Positions 22,998 to 31,846 are shown, numbered from the stretch's first letter. The stretch: DNA of 64,000 bases from Caulobacter sp. FWC2 (GCF_002742625.1 NZ_PEBF01000001.1:2480001-2544000); one strand, 5' to 3'. The notes: generated from the sequence alone by a model not told the origin. A program made the numbers and translations.

Positions 22998-24791
22998 ATG
23001 TCCCGTAAAAGCGCCCTCGAAGCGTCCGTCAGCGCCATGGCTCAGGCCGATGTCATGGGCGCCGTGCCCATCCAGCCCGGACAGATCGTGACGGCGATGG
23101 GCGATTCGGCGTCCGCCGACGCCCTCGAGCGTCTCAAACGCTCGGCGCAGGAGATCAAGACCGCCGAGAACGGCAAGATCGTCGGCCAGGCGATCGAGGC
23201 TGTGCACAAGCAGGATTTCGCCAAGGCCGAGAAGCTGGCCATGAAGCTGCTGAAGAAGGACGAACAGCTGGGCCTGGGCTGGCATATCCTGGCCATCGCG
23301 CGCGAGAAACAGGGCGACTTCGCCTCCTCCCTCAAATGCTACGAGGCGGCGCTGACGCTGCTGACCGACCACAGCTCGGTCGCCGGCGACCTGGGACGCC
23401 TGGCCTTCCGCATGAACATGTTCGAGTTCGCGGCCAAGTTCTTCGCCCACTTCCGCCTGGCCCGGCCCGACGACGTCGAAGCCGCCAACAACCTGGCCTG
23501 CGCCCTTCGCGAACTGAACCGGGAGAACGAGGCGATCGAGGTGCTGAAGGCCGTCTTGCGGATCCATCCCGAAGCCCCGGGCCTCTGGAACACCCTGGGC
23601 ACCATCCTCTGCAATGTCGGCGACCCCGGCGGCTCGCTCGTCTTCTTCGACGAAGCCCTGCGCCTGGCGCCCAGGCACAGCAAGACGCTCCACAACCGGG
23701 CCTATGCCAAGGCGGACCTTGGCGACATCGCCGGCGCGCTGATCGATGGCGAAGCGGCGATGAAAGAATCCAAGGATCCCGCCGACCTGGTGGTGATGGA
23801 GTTCGCCCGCGCTACGCTGCTGCTGGCGCTGGGCCGTATCGCCGAGGGCTGGCAGGCCTATGAGGCCCGCTTCTCCCCCGAAATCGCCGACGCTCCCCTC
23901 TTCCATATCCCCGCGGCCCGTTGGTCGGGCGAGGACCTCAAGGGCAAGACCCTGCTCATCGTCGCCGAGCAGGGTCTGGGCGACGAGGTCATGTTCTCCA
24001 ACATGTTGCCCGACATCCTCGACTGGCTGGGCCCCGACGGCAGGCTGACCCTGGTGGTTGAACATCGCCTCAAGCCGCTCCTTGAGCGCTCGTTCCCCGG
24101 CGTTGAGGTCAGTTCGCACCGGACCATGAAGTACGAGGGCCGCGTCTATCGCACCGCGCCCTATATCGAGGACTGGGAACGTTTCGACTGTTGGGCCGCC
24201 CTCGGCGACTTCCTTCGACCCCTGCGCAACACGGTCGAGGCCTTCCCCCACCGGAAATCGTTCCTGTCGCCCGATCCGGAGCGCGTGGCCTACTGGAAGG
24301 CCGAGCTCGACAAGCTGGGCCCATCGCCCAAGATCGGCCTGCTGTGGAAGAGCCTGAGCCTGAAGGGCGACCGAGCGCGTCAGTTCTCGCCGTTCCAGCT
24401 TTGGGAACCCGTGCTGAAGACGCCCGGCGTCACGCTCATCAACCTGCAGTACGGCGATTGCGAGGAAGAGATCGCCCTGGCCAAGGAACAGTTCGGGGTC
24501 GAGATCTGGCAGCCGCCCGGCATCGACCTGAAGCAGGACCTGGACGAGCTGACCGCCCTGTGTTGCGCGGTCGACCTGATCATCGGCTTCTCCAACGCCA
24601 CCACCAACCTGGCGGGCGCGGCGGGCGCGCCGATCTGGATGCTCACCGCCCCGGCGGTGTGGACCAAGCTCGGGACCGACGCCTATCCCTGGTATCCGCA
24701 AGCGCGGGTTTTCTCGCCGCCAGAGCTTGGCCAATGGGCTCCCGTGATGGCCGAGGTCGCCCAGGCCTTGCGCGAAAAAGTCGCGGGCTAG
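22998..24791 (+). CDS. flmG: TPR-containing flagellin glycosyltransferase FlmG (FlbA)
   Basis: 597 residues. Residues about 50-290 are TPR repeats (for example LGLGWHILAIAREKQGDFAS and APGLWNTLGTILCNVGDPGG). The C-terminal 300 residues are a glycosyltransferase domain of the TPR-GT type (LLIVAEQGLGDEVMFSNMLP, later IGFSNATTNLAGAAGAPIWM). In C. crescentus this gene, formerly flbA, transfers pseudaminic acid to flagellins, with the TPR part binding flagellin. Cytoplasmic. First gene of a three-gene unit with flmC and flmH. Confidence 0.9.
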   Translation: MSRKSALEASVSAMAQADVMGAVPIQPGQIVTAMGDSASADALERLKRSAQEIKTAENGKIVGQAIEAVHKQDFAKAEKLAMKLLKKDEQLGLGWHILAIAREKQGDFASSLKCYEAALTLLTDHSSVAGDLGRLAFRMNMFEFAAKFFAHFRLARPDDVEAANNLACALRELNRENEAIEVLKAVLRIHPEAPGLWNTLGTILCNVGDPGGSLVFFDEALRLAPRHSKTLHNRAYAKADLGDIAGALIDGEAAMKESKDPADLVVMEFARATLLLALGRIAEGWQAYEARFSPEIADAPLFHIPAARWSGEDLKGKTLLIVAEQGLGDEVMFSNMLPDILDWLGPDGRLTLVVEHRLKPLLERSFPGVEVSSHRTMKYEGRVYRTAPYIEDWERFDCWAALGDFLRPLRNTVEAFPHRKSFLSPDPERVAYWKAELDKLGPSPKIGLLWKSLSLKGDRARQFSPFQLWEPVLKTPGVTLINLQYGDCEEEIALAKEQFGVEIWQPPGIDLKQDLDELTALCCAVDLIIGFSNATTNLAGAAGAPIWMLTAPAVWTKLGTDAYPWYPQARVFSPPELGQWAPVMAEVAQALREKVAG

Positions 24792-24794
24792 GCC

Positions 24795-25514
24795 GTGGTG
24801 CTCGCCATCCTGCAAGCGCGCATGTCGTCGACCCGCCTGCCCGGCAAGGTGCTGGCGCCGGTGGCCGGAGCGCCGATGATCCTGCGCCAGATCGAGCGCC
24901 TGCGCCGCGCCCGAAAGCTGCGGCGCATCGTGGTCGCCACCTCGATCCGGGCCGACGACGACCCGCTGGCCGAGGTTCTGGAGACAGCGGGCGTCCCCGT
25001 ATATCGCGGCGACCTCGACGACGTGCTGGGGCGCTTCATCGGCGCCCTTGACGCCTTCGGCCCGGCGCGGACCGTGGTTCGCCTCACCGCGGACTGTCCG
25101 CTGGCTGATCCAGAGGTGATCGACGCCACCATCGCGCGGTTCGAGGACACCGGCGCGGACTACGCCTCCAACGTCGTCGAGCCCCGCACCTTCCCCAAAG
25201 GCCTGGATGTCGAGGTGATGACCGCCGCCGCCCTGCGCCGCGCCGCTGTCGAGACCAGCGACCCTCACGACCGCGAGCATGTGACGCCCTATCTCTACGG
25301 GCATCCGGACCGCTTCCGTCTGGCCGGCTACGCCCAGGCCGCCGACGAGGGCGCGGTGCGCTGGACCGTGGATCGGCCCGACGACCTTGAGTTCGTCCGC
25401 GCGGTCTATGACGCGCTCTACGCCGGCGATCCGGACTTCACGTCCGATGCCGTCCGCGCCTTCGTTCGAGGCCGACCGGACCTGGCCATGCTGGGAGGCG
25501 ATCGTCGTGCCTGA
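24795..25514 (+). CDS. SpsF/PseF-type nucleotidyltransferase for flagellin sugar
   Basis: 239 residues from GTG 24795 (an adjacent GTG at 24798 is equally possible). Nucleotide-binding N-terminus LAILQARMSSTRLPGKVLAP, then RIVVATSIRADDDPL, DLDDVLGRF and the metal site LTADCPLADPEV. This is the cytidylyltransferase fold that activates pseudaminic or related nonulosonic acids as CMP-sugars (PseF; FlmC in older Caulobacter naming). It lies 3 bases after flmG and overlaps the acetyltransferase by 8 bases, so donor synthesis and transfer are co-expressed. Confidence 0.85.
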   Translation: MVLAILQARMSSTRLPGKVLAPVAGAPMILRQIERLRRARKLRRIVVATSIRADDDPLAEVLETAGVPVYRGDLDDVLGRFIGALDAFGPARTVVRLTADCPLADPEVIDATIARFEDTGADYASNVVEPRTFPKGLDVEVMTAAALRRAAVETSDPHDREHVTPYLYGHPDRFRLAGYAQAADEGAVRWTVDRPDDLEFVRAVYDALYAGDPDFTSDAVRAFVRGRPDLAMLGGDRRA

Positions 25515-26085
25515 TGTCGGTCTGCGTCCCGTCGACGAAAGCGATCGCGACCGGCTGCTGGCGTGGCGAAACAGCCCCCAGGTCGCAGCCTTCATGTATT
25601 CCGACCACCTGATCGGCCGCGAGGAACACGATCGATGGTTCGACGGCCTGGTCGGCCATCCGCGTCGCCGTGACTGGGTTGTTCTGCTGGACGGCGCGCC
25701 CGTCGGCCTGACCAGCCTGGTCGATATCGACAGCGGCCAAGGCCGCGCCGCCATAGCCCGCTACCTCGCCGAGGAAAGCGCGCGGGGCCTGGGCGTCGGC
25801 GGCTTCACCGAGTTCAAGGTCGCCGACCACGCCTTCCAGGTTCTGGACCTGCGCAAGCTTTGGTCCGAAGTGTTGGCCACCAACGAGGCCGCCCTCGCCT
25901 CCCACCTTTCGAGCGGCTTCCAGCGCGAGGCCCTGTTCCGCGCCCACGTCGTCAAGCGGGGCCAGCCAACCGACGTCATAGGCCTCGGCCTGTTGGCCCA
26001 GGACTGGCGGGAGCATCGGCCGCGCCTCCGCGCCCGTCTGGTCGCCAAAGGCTTCACCGAGACCGCGCTTGACGCGCCGCTGTGA
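25507..26085 (+). CDS. flmH: PseH-like GNAT acetyltransferase of flagellin glycosylation
   Basis: 192 residues from GTG 25507, which overlaps the previous stop and starts the GNAT domain (VPDVGLRPVDESDRDRLLAW). Acetyl-CoA loop is ARGLGVGGFTEFK near residue 92, and the typical PseH end is LWSEVLATNEAALASHLSSG followed by FQREALFRAHV. In the pseudaminic-acid pathway PseH acetylates the 4-amino group of UDP-4-amino-4,6-dideoxy-N-acetyl-altrosamine. A longer upstream frame has no ribosome site and is rejected. Confidence 0.86.
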   Translation: MPDVGLRPVDESDRDRLLAWRNSPQVAAFMYSDHLIGREEHDRWFDGLVGHPRRRDWVVLLDGAPVGLTSLVDIDSGQGRAAIARYLAEESARGLGVGGFTEFKVADHAFQVLDLRKLWSEVLATNEAALASHLSSGFQREALFRAHVVKRGQPTDVIGLGLLAQDWREHRPRLRARLVAKGFTETALDAPL

Positions 26086-26189
26086 CCGGCTTCCGCCACG
26101 GGCACTTGCCAAGCGCGTAAGCGCCGGTAGTTTGATCCATTCGTTTTGAACAACTGTTCGAACCGGACTTGATTCCGGCGGAGATGGGC

Positions 26190-27058
26190 ATGAGCCAGCG
26201 CTTCGAAGGCACTTCAGACTATGTGGCGACCGACGACCTTAAGGTCGCGGTGAACGCCGCGGTCGCTCTGGAGCGCCCACTTCTGATCAAGGGCGAACCC
26301 GGCACGGGCAAGACCGTGCTGGCCTACGAGGTCGCCAAGGCGATGGGCGCGCCGCTGATCACCTGGCACATCAAGTCGACGACCAAGGCCCAGCAGGGCC
26401 TCTACGAATACGACGCCGTCACCCGCCTGCGCGACAGCCAGCTGGGCGACGAGCGGGTCAAGGACGTCAAGAACTACATCAAGAAGGGCAAGCTCTGGGA
26501 GGCGTTCGAGAGCCAGCAGCGCCCGGTGCTGCTGATCGACGAGATCGACAAGGCCGACATCGAGTTCCCGAACGACCTGCTGCAGGAGCTCGATCGAAAC
26601 GAGTTCTACGTCTACGAGACCAATGAGACGATCAAGGCCAAGGTCCGGCCGATCATCATCATCACCTCGAACAACGAGAAGGAACTGCCGGACGCGTTCC
26701 TGCGCCGCTGCTTCTTCCACTACATCCGCTTCCCCGAGGAGGCGACGATGCAGGCGATCGTCGACGTCCACTTCCCGGGCATCAAGCAGAAGCTCGTGTC
26801 GGAAGCGCTGCGCATCTTCTACGACATGCGCAAGGTGCCGGGCCTGAAGAAGAAGCCGTCGACGTCCGAGCTGCTGGACTGGCTGAAGCTGCTGCTGGTC
26901 GAGGACATCGATGACAAGGTTCTGCGCGAGAAGGACCCCACCAAGCTGATCCCCCCCTGCACGGCGCCCTGCTCAAGAACGAACAGGACGTGCATCTTTT
27001 CGAACGCCTGGCCTTCCTGGCGCGTCGCGAGGGTTCGGGGTCTCGTCCGGGCCAATAG
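26190..27058 (+). pseudogene. MoxR-family AAA+ ATPase with a one-base frameshift near the 3' end
   Basis: From ATG 26190 (MSQRFEGTSDYVATDD; GGAG upstream) the frame encodes Walker A GEPGTGKT (residues about 33-40), Walker B VLLIDEIDKAD, sensor 1 ITSNNEKELP and arginine finger FLRRCFF. At 26951-26957 a run of seven C shifts the frame: relatives read IPPLHGALL, which needs eight. Restoring one C gives LHGALLKNEQDVHLFERL and a stop at 27056-27058, for 289 residues. As written, translation runs on out of frame to 27545. The ATPase core is intact, so only the C-terminal helices would be lost. MoxR proteins are chaperone-like ATPases, often paired with VWA-domain genes, none of which is adjacent here. 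A homopolymer sequencing error is quite possible. Confidence 0.85.
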
Positions 27059-27063
27059 GCCCG

Positions 27064-27077
27064 CGACCAATTGGTCG
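27064..27077. repeat. 14-bp perfect palindrome between moxR and the lipoprotein gene
   Basis: CGACCAATTGGTCG reads the same on both strands and lies 6 bases after the MoxR stop and 73 before the lipoprotein start. Size and symmetry fit a dimeric repressor operator; no factor is known. Confidence 0.45.
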
Positions 27078-27150
27078 TTACTTGGATTTCACTGGACGCG
27101 CGCCCAGCGCGCGCCCAACTTCCCGCCAAATCAGGGAAGACCGACAACCC

Positions 27151-27981
27151 ATGCGTTATTCCAAATCGCGGGCGAAATGGCTGGCCACGGCGCTGATGAT
27201 CGGCGTCGGCGCGACCGCCCTCACCGCCTGCCAGCGCACCGAGACCACCAAGACCGAGCACGCCGAGCGCAAGCTGGGCCGACGCGAGCCCATCCGGGTC
27301 ATCGAGCGCCTCGACTGTCCCGACCAGCAGGGCGAGCTGAAGCTGGTCTCCAAGGCCGACGACGGCCAGTCCTGCGCCTATGCCTCGGCCGAGGCCACGG
27401 TCGATCTGCGCCTGGTCAAGCTGAACGGCGGCGACGCCGAGGCCGCCCTGGCGCCGATCGAGACCGAGCTGAAGGGCATCATGCCCCTGCCACCGGCCGC
27501 GCCGAAACCGCCCGAGCACAAGGGCGCGGGCAAGAACCACACTAGCATCAACCTGCCGGGCGTGAAGATCGACGCCAGCGACAACGGCGCCGACATCCGC
27601 ATCGGCCATCTGACCATCAATAGCGACGGCGGCGCCGCCGAGGTGAAGGTCAACAAGAACGTCAACTTCAAGGGCGACGATGGCCACGGCTCGGTCAATG
27701 TCCAGGCCGAGGACGAGCACGAGGGCGACGTCACTATCAAGGCCAATGACCACGGAGCGGAAATCCGCGCGAAGAAGGGCGGCAACGACTCGGTGCGCTC
27801 CACCTTGATCCTGGCGAACGACAAGGCCCCGAAAGGCTATCGCCTGGCCGGCTACGAGGCCCGCGGCCCCAAGGGCGGACCGCTGGCCGTCGCCGTCGTC
27901 AAGGCCAAGACCCGCGACACCGACGACCACGACCTGTTCAAGGACATGAAGGCGCTGGTGCGCCACAATGTGGGCGGCTGA
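27151..27981 (+). CDS. lipoprotein of unknown function with a Gly/Asp/Asn-rich core
   Basis: 276 residues from ATG 27151. Signal peptide with lipobox LTAC (C26), then a charged spacer and an Asn/Asp/Gly/His-rich region, residues about 130-215 (SINLPGVKIDASDNGADIRI, VKVNKNVNFKGDDG, VTIKANDHGAEIRAKKGG), that looks like short repeating beta strands, perhaps a beta-helix or a metal-rich surface. No family recognised. Likely anchored in the outer membrane. Separate from MoxR by 92 bases. Confidence 0.78.
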   Translation: MRYSKSRAKWLATALMIGVGATALTACQRTETTKTEHAERKLGRREPIRVIERLDCPDQQGELKLVSKADDGQSCAYASAEATVDLRLVKLNGGDAEAALAPIETELKGIMPLPPAAPKPPEHKGAGKNHTSINLPGVKIDASDNGADIRIGHLTINSDGGAAEVKVNKNVNFKGDDGHGSVNVQAEDEHEGDVTIKANDHGAEIRAKKGGNDSVRSTLILANDKAPKGYRLAGYEARGPKGGPLAVAVVKAKTRDTDDHDLFKDMKALVRHNVGG

Positions 27982-27987
27982 CGCCGT

Positions 27988-28365
27988 CTACTGCGGAATC
28001 GGCTCGACCTGCATCACCTTGTAGGTCAGCAGCCGGCCGTCCTCGTCGGTGACGGTGACGTATTCGCCCAGGGCGAACCGGTGCTCGCCCAGGCGGTGCA
28101 GCGGTTCGTCGTCGGCGACATCATCGCTGTCGTAGTCGAAGAACCAGCGCGCGCCGCGCTTGTTCAGGCGGCCGTCCACGGCCTCCTCGTCGGGCGCGAA
28201 CCGGCGCACGCTGCACGCGCCCTTGACCTTGGCGTAGGCCCCCTCGTCGATATGGCCGTCCTCGGTCAGGGGGGCCGTCAGGGCATAGCCGCGGTGGTCG
28301 TCGCCGCCGGCGAACTCGGTGCCAGGATTGCGCGCAAGGCGCATCACGATGCGAGACAGAGACAT
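27988..28365 (-). CDS. conserved hypothetical protein
   Basis: 125 residues, soluble, with a good GGGAGG ribosome site. Features: MSLSRIVMRLARNPGTEF start, a KGACSVRRFAPDEEAVDGRL block and a C-terminal beta-rich HRFALGEYVTVTDEDGRLLT part. No catalytic motif seen. It is convergent with the lipoprotein (6 bases apart) and 34 bases downstream of the stress-protein gene on the same strand, with which it may be co-transcribed. Confidence 0.78.
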   Translation of the reverse strand: MSLSRIVMRLARNPGTEFAGGDDHRGYALTAPLTEDGHIDEGAYAKVKGACSVRRFAPDEEAVDGRLNKRGARWFFDYDSDDVADDEPLHRLGEHRFALGEYVTVTDEDGRLLTYKVMQVEPIPQ

Positions 28366-28399
28366 TCCAGACCTCCCCTTATTTTGAGATTTCAGCGCC

Positions 28400-29212
28400 T
28401 TAGTGCGACAGGAACAGGGACGGGCCTTCGCTGCTCAGCAGCGTGCGGGTCGTGCCGCCGAAAATGAACTCCTGCAGCCGAGGATGACCGAATGCGCCGG
28501 CGACCAGGAGGTTCGCCCCGACGTCCTTGGCCGCGCCCAGCAGTAGGCTGGCGGCGTCGTTGCCGCCCTCCAGCAGTTTGACGCTCGCCGTGACGCCGCG
28601 CGCGGCCAGGAACTCGACCAGCCGATCCGGCTCGAACGCCCTTGATGAGGCGCCATGCGCTCCCGCCACGATCACCGAACTGGCTTTCTGCAGCAGCGGC
28701 AGCGCCGTGCGCATGGCCCGGCTGGCCTCCTTGCCGCCATCCCAGGCGACCAGGGCCACGCCGTCGACCCGGAAACCGGGACGCGCGACCAGGGTCGGGC
28801 GCTGCTCGTCGGCGACCAATTGCTGAAACGACTCCGCCAACGGCCCTTTGCCCCGCGCCGAGGCGTCGTCAAAGACGATGAGGTCCGACAGGCGACCTTC
28901 CATGGCCAGACCCGCCCAGACCGGCGACTCCAGGCTGATCACCCGCGTGCGCGGATAGCCGGTCTCGGCCGCCAGCTTGCCGCAGGCGCGCGCCCCTTCC
29001 TGGGCGGCTTCCTTCAGGCTTTCCAGCGCGGTGACCTGGACGCCGCCCATGAAACCTTCGCCCATCCAGGGCATCAGGTCGGCCATGTCAGCGGGTGCGT
29101 GAACACAGGCCAACTCGGCCTGGAACGCGCCCGCGAGCGCCGCAGCGGTGGTCAGGACGCCCTTGTCGTTCGAAGTCCCGGCCAGCGGAACCATAATTCT
29201 CGCCCAACTCAT
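28400..29212 (-). CDS. universal stress protein with two Usp domains
   Basis: 270 residues from ATG 29212 (MSWARIMVPLAGTSNDKGV), supported by GGGAG; an in-frame extension to 29275 is not. First Usp domain residues 1-140, second 150-270. The second ends with the ATP-binding type signature GANLLVAGAFGHPRLQEFIFGG followed by TRTLL. Such proteins bind ATP or AMP and respond to stress. Soluble and cytoplasmic. Confidence 0.88.
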   Translation of the reverse strand: MSWARIMVPLAGTSNDKGVLTTAAALAGAFQAELACVHAPADMADLMPWMGEGFMGGVQVTALESLKEAAQEGARACGKLAAETGYPRTRVISLESPVWAGLAMEGRLSDLIVFDDASARGKGPLAESFQQLVADEQRPTLVARPGFRVDGVALVAWDGGKEASRAMRTALPLLQKASSVIVAGAHGASSRAFEPDRLVEFLAARGVTASVKLLEGGNDAASLLLGAAKDVGANLLVAGAFGHPRLQEFIFGGTTRTLLSSEGPSLFLSH

Positions 29213-29317
29213 GATCGAACTCCCTTTCAGGGTATTTCCACAGATGACGGCGACGGCCACATTGATCTTTCTCAATCGATAGGCCAGTCAACCACCTTCA
29301 CTGTGAGGAACGATCTC

Positions 29318-29962
29318 GTGGCCAAAGGGCTGCATAGGGGCGGACCGCCCCGTGCTTGGCAAAGAATGCTCTCCGGACGTCGGCTCGACTTGCTCGATCC
29401 GTCGCCGATGGACATCGAGATCGAGGACATCGCCCATGGCCTTGCCCGCGTCGCCCGCTGGAACGGCCAAACGGTCGGCGACCACGGCTTCTCGGTCGCC
29501 CAGCACAGCCTGGTGGTCGAGGAGATCGCCGCGCACATCAAGCCGGACCTGGAGCCGCGCTGGCGCTTGGCCGCGCTGCTGCACGACGCCAGCGAATATG
29601 TGATCGGCGACATGATCAGCCCGTTCAAGACGGCGCTGGGCGTCAGCTACAAAGACTTCGAGGCCCGACTGGAGGACGCGATCCACATCCGCTTCGGCCT
29701 GCCGGTGAAGACCCCCGCCCCGATCAAGAAGCTGATCAAGCAGGCCGACCGCGCCTGCGCCTTCTTCGAGGCCACCCAGTTGGCCGGCTTCGAACATTCG
29801 GAGTCCCTGGCGATCTTCGGCGCGCCGCCGACCGGCTATGACCTGAAAATCACGCCGCAGCCGCCGTTCGAGGCTCAGGCCCGCTACGTCCAGCGCTTCC
29901 ACGTGCTGTCGCGCGCCGCGGGCTTCGAGTCGGCCCCCGGCGCGGCGTTCGAAACGGAATGA
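29318..29962 (+). CDS. HD-domain phosphohydrolase (YfbR-like)
   Basis: 214 residues from GTG 29318, with GAGGA eight bases upstream. HD motif residues: H in QHSLVVEEI, HD in AALLHDASEYVIGDM, and D in KQADRACAFFEA, giving the H..HD..D metal set. The early RMLSGRRLDLLDPSP and the SPFKTAL after the HD motif match the 5'-deoxynucleotidase/HD_3 group. It is probably a nucleotide phosphatase. The ATGA overlap with the NrtR-like gene suggests shared control, possibly in NAD or nucleotide turnover. Confidence 0.84.
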   Translation: MAKGLHRGGPPRAWQRMLSGRRLDLLDPSPMDIEIEDIAHGLARVARWNGQTVGDHGFSVAQHSLVVEEIAAHIKPDLEPRWRLAALLHDASEYVIGDMISPFKTALGVSYKDFEARLEDAIHIRFGLPVKTPAPIKKLIKQADRACAFFEATQLAGFEHSESLAIFGAPPTGYDLKITPQPPFEAQARYVQRFHVLSRAAGFESAPGAAFETE

Positions 29963-30939
29963 ACACTGCGGTCGTCATCGGCCTGTCGGCGGTGGTCGTC
30001 GCGATCCGCGACGGCGAGGCCGTCGTCCTGACCGTGCGGCCGCACGATGCGATCACCGATGTCGCCTCGCCACTCTCGGGCCTGCCGTTCGGTCCGTTCG
30101 ATCCCGAGGCGCACCGCACTTTCGAGCTGGGCCTGCGGGCCTTCGTGACCGCACAGACCCGTTTCCAGCTGGGCTATGTCGAGCAGCTCTACACCTTTGG
30201 CGACAAGGGCCGCGACGCCCCGCGCGCCGAGGTCGGAGCCGGCGCGGCGCGGGTGGTCTCGGTCGGCTATCTGGGCCTGACGCCCAAGGCCGTCGACACC
30301 GACGCCCCCGACACCGCCTGGGCGCCGTGGACGCGGTTCTTCCCCTGGGAGGACTGGCGCATCGGCCGTCCCGCTCTGCTGGACGACGCCATCGCGCCGG
30401 CCCTGAAGCGCTGGGCTGGAGACGACGCGACCAAATGGTCCCGCGCCCGCCTGGCCTTCGCCCTGGACGGGGCGCCGTGGAACGAGGAACGCGTCCTGGA
30501 GCGCTACGAGCTGCTCTACGAGGCTGGGCTGGCTCCGGAAGCGGCCCGCGACGTGGCCCGCGCCGACGGTCATGATCCCGCCGAGCCCCAGGCCCTGTCG
30601 GCGGCCCTGGGCGAGCCAATGATCTCCGACCACCGGCGGATTCTGGCCACCGGCCTCTCGCGCCTGCGCGGCAAGATCAAGTACCGCCCGGTGGTGTTCG
30701 AGCTGACGCCGGAGGAGTTCACCCTATCGACCCTGCAGCGCACGGTCGAGGCCATCGCCGGCGTGCCGCTGCACAAGCAGAACTTCCGCCGCGTGGTCGA
30801 GCGCGAGGAACTGGTCGAAGGCCTGGGACGCCTCGACGCCGAGACCGGCGGCCGCCCCGCCGAGCTGTTCCGCTTCCGCCGCGAGATGCTGGCCGCTCGG
30901 CCGGCTACGGGACTTTCACTTCCGCTGCTGCGGGACTAG
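29959..30939 (+). CDS. NrtR-like regulator with a degenerate Nudix domain
   Basis: 326 residues. Residues 1-160 have the Nudix fold but the catalytic Nudix box (Gx5Ex7REUxEExGU) is missing: EAHRTFELGLRAFVTAQTRF stands in its place. The C-terminal 90 residues form the NrtR winged helix (EFTLSTLQRTVEAIAG, PLHKQNFRRVVEREELVEGL). NrtR proteins repress NAD biosynthesis genes and sense ADP-ribose. Without the box, it should bind the ligand but not hydrolyse it. No nad gene is in the window. Overlaps the HD gene by 4 bases and the convergent neighbour by 35. Confidence 0.83.
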   Translation: MNTAVVIGLSAVVVAIRDGEAVVLTVRPHDAITDVASPLSGLPFGPFDPEAHRTFELGLRAFVTAQTRFQLGYVEQLYTFGDKGRDAPRAEVGAGAARVVSVGYLGLTPKAVDTDAPDTAWAPWTRFFPWEDWRIGRPALLDDAIAPALKRWAGDDATKWSRARLAFALDGAPWNEERVLERYELLYEAGLAPEAARDVARADGHDPAEPQALSAALGEPMISDHRRILATGLSRLRGKIKYRPVVFELTPEEFTLSTLQRTVEAIAGVPLHKQNFRRVVEREELVEGLGRLDAETGGRPAELFRFRREMLAARPATGLSLPLLRD

Positions 30940-31846
30940 CGCCCTCGCCCGCTTCCATCCGCGCCCGCCACTTGGCCTTTAGCGTGTGGGAGGTGTCGCG
31001 CGAACCGTCGGGGCTCCAGCCGGGCGGGCCGAACACATAGCCGAGCGCCTCGCGGGGCGATTTCGAAGCCGCCACGTCCTTGCCGATGCCGATCCACTCG
31101 TGGAAGACGTTGTGGAAGAGGTTGAAGTTGCCCAGGTTCTTCACCGTGCCATAGCGGCAGGGCTCCTCGTCGACCTCGGGGACGAAGGTGCCGAACAGGC
31201 GATCCCAGATGATCAGGATGCCGGCGTAGTTGGCGTCCAGATAGCGGGCGTTGCGAGCGTGGTGCACGCGGTGATGCGACGGCGTGTTGAACACCGCCTC
31301 GAACCAGCGCGGCATGCGCTTGATCGCCTCGGTATGGATCCAGAACTGGTAGACGAGGCTGACGCCCTTCTGGATCGCCACCATGGCCGGCGGGAAGCCC
31401 AGGAACGACAGCGGCAGCCACAGCAGCCAGGTGCCGGCGACGCCGCCGGTCCAGGTCTGCCGCAGGGCTGTCGACAGGTTGTAGTGGGTCGAGGTGTGAT
31501 GGTTGACGTGGCTGGCCCACCAGACGCGCCGCTCGTGCGCCAATCGGTGGAACCAGTAGTAGGTCAGGTCCTCGAGCAGGAAGACAGCGACCCAGGCCCA
31601 GACGGCGGTCATCGGGATCGTGAAGATCCGATGATGCCAAACCCAGACGGTCGTGGCGAAGACCACTCCACCGAACAGCAGGCCAGCCACGGTGCTGCCC
31701 AAGCCCATGGTCAGCGACACGGCCGTGTCGCGCGCCTCGTAGTTGGCCTTGGCCTTGCCGAAGCGGCCGATCAGGATTTCCAGGATGATGGCCAGCACGA
31801 AGAACGGGATGGCCAGCTGGACGGGATCGAACGGGGCTTTCAGCAT
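30905..31846 (-). CDS. fatty acid hydroxylase / sterol desaturase family membrane protein
   Basis: 313 residues with four or five membrane helices and the eight-histidine di-iron set: HRLAHE, HVNHHTSTHYN and HRVHHARN. The family hydroxylates or desaturates lipids (carotenoids, sterols, ceramides, alkanes); the VYQFWIHTE segment before the last box is common in the bacterial branch. Translation couples to the small membrane protein upstream (TGATG overlap). Substrate unknown. Confidence 0.9.
   Translation of the reverse strand: MLKAPFDPVQLAIPFFVLAIILEILIGRFGKAKANYEARDTAVSLTMGLGSTVAGLLFGGVVFATTVWVWHHRIFTIPMTAVWAWVAVFLLEDLTYYWFHRLAHERRVWWASHVNHHTSTHYNLSTALRQTWTGGVAGTWLLWLPLSFLGFPPAMVAIQKGVSLVYQFWIHTEAIKRMPRWFEAVFNTPSHHRVHHARNARYLDANYAGILIIWDRLFGTFVPEVDEEPCRYGTVKNLGNFNLFHNVFHEWIGIGKDVAASKSPREALGYVFGPPGWSPDGSRDTSHTLKAKWRARMEAGEGASPAAAEVKVP

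Noticed and set aside
22968..25754. A 928-codon open frame on the minus strand opposite flmG and the cytidylyltransferase
   Set aside because: High GC keeps antisense frames open; the translation is low-complexity Arg/Gly/Asp/Val sequence with no family, while the plus strand has clear domains.
26169..27545. A 458-residue MoxR protein read without correction
   Set aside because: After the C7 run the sequence loses all MoxR similarity and reads the wrong frame of the lipoprotein gene; a frameshift explains it better.
30905..30939. 35-base convergent overlap between the NrtR-like and hydroxylase genes as evidence of error
   Set aside because: Both reading frames are well supported to their stops; short 3' overlaps also occur at 42778-42813 and are normal in this compact genome.
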